A stretch of 64,000 bases of DNA, from positions 372,001-436,000 of the forward strand of contig NZ_CP051293.1 in the NCBI RefSeq assembly GCF_013170805.1, given 5' to 3'. Position 1 is the stretch's first letter. Each line of letters opens with the position of its first letter. The DNA is from Mesorhizobium sp. NZP2077 (GTDB lineage: Bacteria > Pseudomonadota > Alphaproteobacteria > Rhizobiales > Rhizobiaceae). The notes under the pieces are model-generated. The model made no database searches. It saw only the letters and a list, made by a program, of their open reading frames with translations, and was not told the DNA's origin. Made by a program: the position numbers and the translations under genes. Positions 62,102 through 64,000 of the stretch are shown in pieces.

Positions 62102-62563
62102 ATGTTAGGTGCGGCCGTGCGGCCTGAAAACATTCACGCAACAGCGGTCCTGATCGGTGAGCACGGCATTCTGGTCAGCGGGGCGTCCGGTTCGGGCAAG
62201 ACGACGCTGGCGCTGGCGCTCATCGACCATTGCCGCCAGCGCGGATTGTTCGCGCGGCTGGTTGGCGACGATCAGCTTTTCGTCGAGGCGCATGCGGGGC
62301 GGCTGGTGTGTCGCGCACCGGCCACCATACAAGGTCTCGCCGAGGTGCCGGGGCTCGGGCCACGCAAGCTGCCATTCGAACCGGCCTGCGTCGTCGACCT
62401 GCATCTGCGCCTGCTGCCAGCCGGCGAAATCGCACGCTTCCAGGAGGACGCCAGCGACGAGATCCTCGGCTGCGCGGTGCCGCGGATCGATCTGGCCGAG
62501 CGCAATGTCCAGGCGGCCCTGCCCGCCATGATGGCGCGGCTGTCGATGATGCCTTTTCTATGA
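62102..62563 (+). CDS. hprK: HPr kinase/phosphorylase, short alphaproteobacterial form
   Basis: 153 aa, only the catalytic domain of HprK. The P-loop GASGSGKT is at residues 27-34, GDDQLFVEAHAGRL follows, and VPRIDLAERN lies near the end. It lacks the N-terminal domain of Firmicute HprK, which is normal in this class. It phosphorylates a serine of HPr (S60 of the PtsH below), linking PTS state to the ChvG/ChvI system in whose operon it lies, 6 bp after chvG. Confidence 0.92.
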   Translation: MLGAAVRPENIHATAVLIGEHGILVSGASGSGKTTLALALIDHCRQRGLFARLVGDDQLFVEAHAGRLVCRAPATIQGLAEVPGLGPRKLPFEPACVVDLHLRLLPAGEIARFQEDASDEILGCAVPRIDLAERNVQAALPAMMARLSMMPFL

Positions 62564-62727
62564 TCCGCACGGGGTTTTTTGCTGCAATGCGTCAAAATGG
62601 CATGGGCCGGCGCAATTTTGGGCTTGTCAACGGGCCGTGCGTCGACAAGATAGCGCTCCCGCCGCCTGGAATGGCTGGCGAGCATAAAATGCGCCTGTGA
62701 AGCGGCGATGACGGGAGCCACCAAAGA

Positions 62728-63129
62728 ATGATCGGACTCGTGCTTGTAACGCACGGTCAACTGGCCACCGAGTTCCGACATGCCGTCGAACATGTCGTCG
62801 GGCCACAAGACAATTTCGAAACCGTGGCGATCGGTGCCGACGACGATATGGAACAGCGTCGCCGCGACATCGTCGACGCCGTCGCCCGTGTTGATACCGG
62901 AACGGGCGTCATCGTGCTGACCGACATGTTCGGCGGCACGCCGTCGAACCTCGCCATTTCGGTCATGGAATCCGGCCGCACCGAGGTGATCGCCGGCATG
63001 AACCTGCCGATGCTGATCAAGCTGTCGTCGATCCGCAAGGGCGACAACATGGCGGCCGCGCTCGACGAGGCGCAGGCCGCCGGCCGCAAATACATCAATG
63101 TCGCCAGCCAGCTTCTGAGCAGCAAATGA
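62728..63129 (+). CDS. manX: PTS EIIA component, mannose family (regulatory PTS)
   Basis: 133 aa. The phosphorylated His is H9 in VLVTHGQLATEF. GVIVLTDMFGGTPSNLAIS is typical of EIIA-Man. No EIIB or EIIC is present, so this is the regulatory PTS of alphaproteobacteria, which passes phosphate along PtsP-HPr-EIIA without sugar import. The 164-bp gap from hprK has no gene. The stop overlaps ptsH by 4 bases. Confidence 0.93.
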   Translation: MIGLVLVTHGQLATEFRHAVEHVVGPQDNFETVAIGADDDMEQRRRDIVDAVARVDTGTGVIVLTDMFGGTPSNLAISVMESGRTEVIAGMNLPMLIKLSSIRKGDNMAAALDEAQAAGRKYINVASQLLSSK

Positions 63130-63437
63130 ACGCGCTATCCCCGGGAAAAGACCAGATCGCCAAAGATCAGATCACCCGGGAGTTTCCGATCGTCAACCAG
63201 CGCGGCCTGCATGCACGCGCCTCGGCCAAATTCGTCCAGCTCGCCAGCGGCTTCGACGCCGCGGTGCATGTCGAGAAGGACGGTGTCAAGGTCGGCGGCA
63301 CATCGATCATGGGCCTGATGATGCTTGCCGCCAGCCCGGGTTACTCGATCCGCGTTACCGCCAGCGGGCCGGAGGCGCTCGAGGTCATGGACGCGCTGGA
63401 GCAACTTGTCGCCTCCCGCTTCGGCGAGGAATGCTGA
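63126..63437 (+). CDS. ptsH: HPr phosphocarrier protein
   Basis: 103 aa from the ATG overlapping the manX stop. The active-site His is H29 in QRGLHARASAKFVQ, and the HprK target is S60 in GGTSIMGLMMLAAS. The N-terminal lead of about 17 residues is longer than in E. coli HPr. It takes phosphate from PtsP and gives it to EIIA-Man; Ser phosphorylation by HprK should tune this. Confidence 0.94.
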   Translation: MNALSPGKDQIAKDQITREFPIVNQRGLHARASAKFVQLASGFDAAVHVEKDGVKVGGTSIMGLMMLAASPGYSIRVTASGPEALEVMDALEQLVASRFGEEC

Positions 63438-63477
63438 TCTCGCATACCGCCCAAGCATGCCCGAGAGACATGCAGGG

Positions 63478-63493
63478 ATAAAGATTTCTTTAT
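63478..63493. promoter_or_regulatory. Palindrome upstream of ahcY, candidate SahR-type operator
   Basis: ATAAAGA-TT-TCTTTAT, 7-bp perfect arms with a 2-bp centre, and a further flank of GGG to the left and ATCCC to the right. It is 126 bp before the ahcY ATG. It resembles, from memory, the AT-rich palindrome reported for the ArsR-type S-adenosylhomocysteine regulator SahR in proteobacteria. Confidence 0.55.
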
Positions 63494-63619
63494 ATCCCAT
63501 TGTCGTCTCGATGCCGATCTGCTAGTCAGGCCGGCAATTCGCGCCCTTCGACGCGCCGACCGGCGCGGGCGCATCCGCAACCAATTCGCAAGCACATCAA
63601 AATCGCAGGGAGCACTGCC

Positions 63620-64000
63620 ATGACGGGTAGCAAGGATTATGTGGTCGCCGACATCTCGCTTGCCGGCTGGGGCCGCAAGGAGCTGGATATCGCCGAAACC
63701 GAAATGCCGGGCCTGATGGCCTGCCGCGAGGAATTCGGCGCCAAGAAGCCGCTGAAGGGCGCGCGCATCACCGGCTCGCTGCACATGACCATCCAGACGG
63801 CGGTGCTGATCGAGACGCTGAAGGCGCTCGGCGCCGATATCCGCTGGGCCTCCTGCAACATCTTCTCGACGCAGGACCATGCGGCGGCGGCGATCGCCGA
63901 GGCCGGCATTCCGGTCTTCGCCGTCAAGGGCGAGAGCCTCGAACAGTACTGGGACTACACCGACCGGATCTTCCAGTGGACCGATGGCGGCCTCTCCAAC
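63620..64000 (+). CDS. ahcY: S-Adenosylhomocysteine hydrolase (5' part, runs off the window)
   Basis: The first 127 residues are present from the ATG at 63620, with CAGGGAG upstream. Features: [50 protein letters not shown] and [19 protein letters not shown], covering the substrate-binding start of AhcY. It splits S-adenosylhomocysteine into adenosine and homocysteine with bound NAD+, keeping methylation running. A 182-bp gap with the palindrome above separates it from ptsH, so it probably has its own promoter. Confidence 0.95.
   Translation, partial: MTGSKDYVVADISLAGWGRKELDIAETEMPGLMACREEFGAKKPLKGARITGSLHMTIQTAVLIETLKALGADIRWASCNIFSTQDHAAAAIAEAGIPVFAVKGESLEQYWDYTDRIFQWTDGGLSN

Noticed and set aside
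63438..63619. SAH or SAM riboswitch before ahcY
   Set aside because: I could not match the conserved blocks of those aptamers; only a DNA palindrome is evident.
1..64000. CRISPR array, tRNA, rRNA or prophage genes
   Set aside because: No regularly spaced direct repeats, tRNA-like cloverleaf with CCA context, rRNA blocks or phage structural genes were recognised by eye.

Overview
The window is high-GC DNA from an alphaproteobacterium of the Rhizobiales, most likely Mesorhizobium or a close relative. The right end carries the rhizobial chromosomal order pckA (divergent) / chvI-chvG-hprK-manX-ptsH-ahcY. The middle holds an aglR/aglEFGAK alpha-glucoside locus like that of Sinorhizobium. No rRNA, tRNA, CRISPR array, prophage or plasmid module was seen. 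The genus is inferred; no database was searched.

Left part (1-23 kb). After the end of a glutamine synthetase-family gene comes a DNA-repair pair: a radical SAM protein with a helix-hairpin-helix tail, coupled to a DUF4130-UdgX fusion. A large purine-catabolism district follows. On the minus strand: puuD-guaD with a HbpS/GlcG-like protein and glycerate 2-kinase, then uraH-xdhA-xdhB-xdhC followed by a PhzF-like gene. On the plus strand: a LysR regulator, two flavin monooxygenases, then puuE::OHCU decarboxylase, ureidoglycine aminohydrolase, ureidoglycolate lyase and a zinc deaminase. Together these cover guanine -> xanthine -> urate -> 5-hydroxyisourate -> OHCU -> allantoin and ureidoglycine -> ureidoglycolate -> glyoxylate; no allantoate amidohydrolase was recognised here. 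Glycerate kinase could help salvage glyoxylate carbon. xdhC carries an in-frame insert of about 72 codons built from palindromes.

Middle (21-42.6 kb). A CocE-type hydrolase precedes a Dpp/Opp-type ABC importer with two paralogous Tat-exported binding proteins on either side of its permease and ATPase genes. Next is a phosphodiesterase-family enzyme. Then come an ECF sigma factor, a zinc-less anti-sigma factor and a secreted subtilisin, all overlapping. The agl locus has an AglR-type repressor and two palindromes sharing one core in the divergent promoter region.

Right-middle (42.5-57 kb, accessory in character). A cobalamin riboswitch and a palindromic intergenic element precede gbcAB (glycine betaine demethylase). 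A PqqD-like protein, HPr-kinase-like ATPase, three family 2 glycosyltransferases and a NTP_transf_5 nucleotidyltransferase form a tight, unusual cassette. An 835-bp IS5-family element sits in the last codons of the final gene. Then follow a GT-C-like membrane protein, convergent alkB, and a TonB siderophore receptor broken by two single-base deletions.

Right end (57-64 kb). arfB and pckA are on the minus strand. The ChvI/ChvG two-component system, the incomplete (regulatory) PTS and the start of ahcY are on the plus strand. ahcY is preceded by a palindrome that may be a SahR-type operator.
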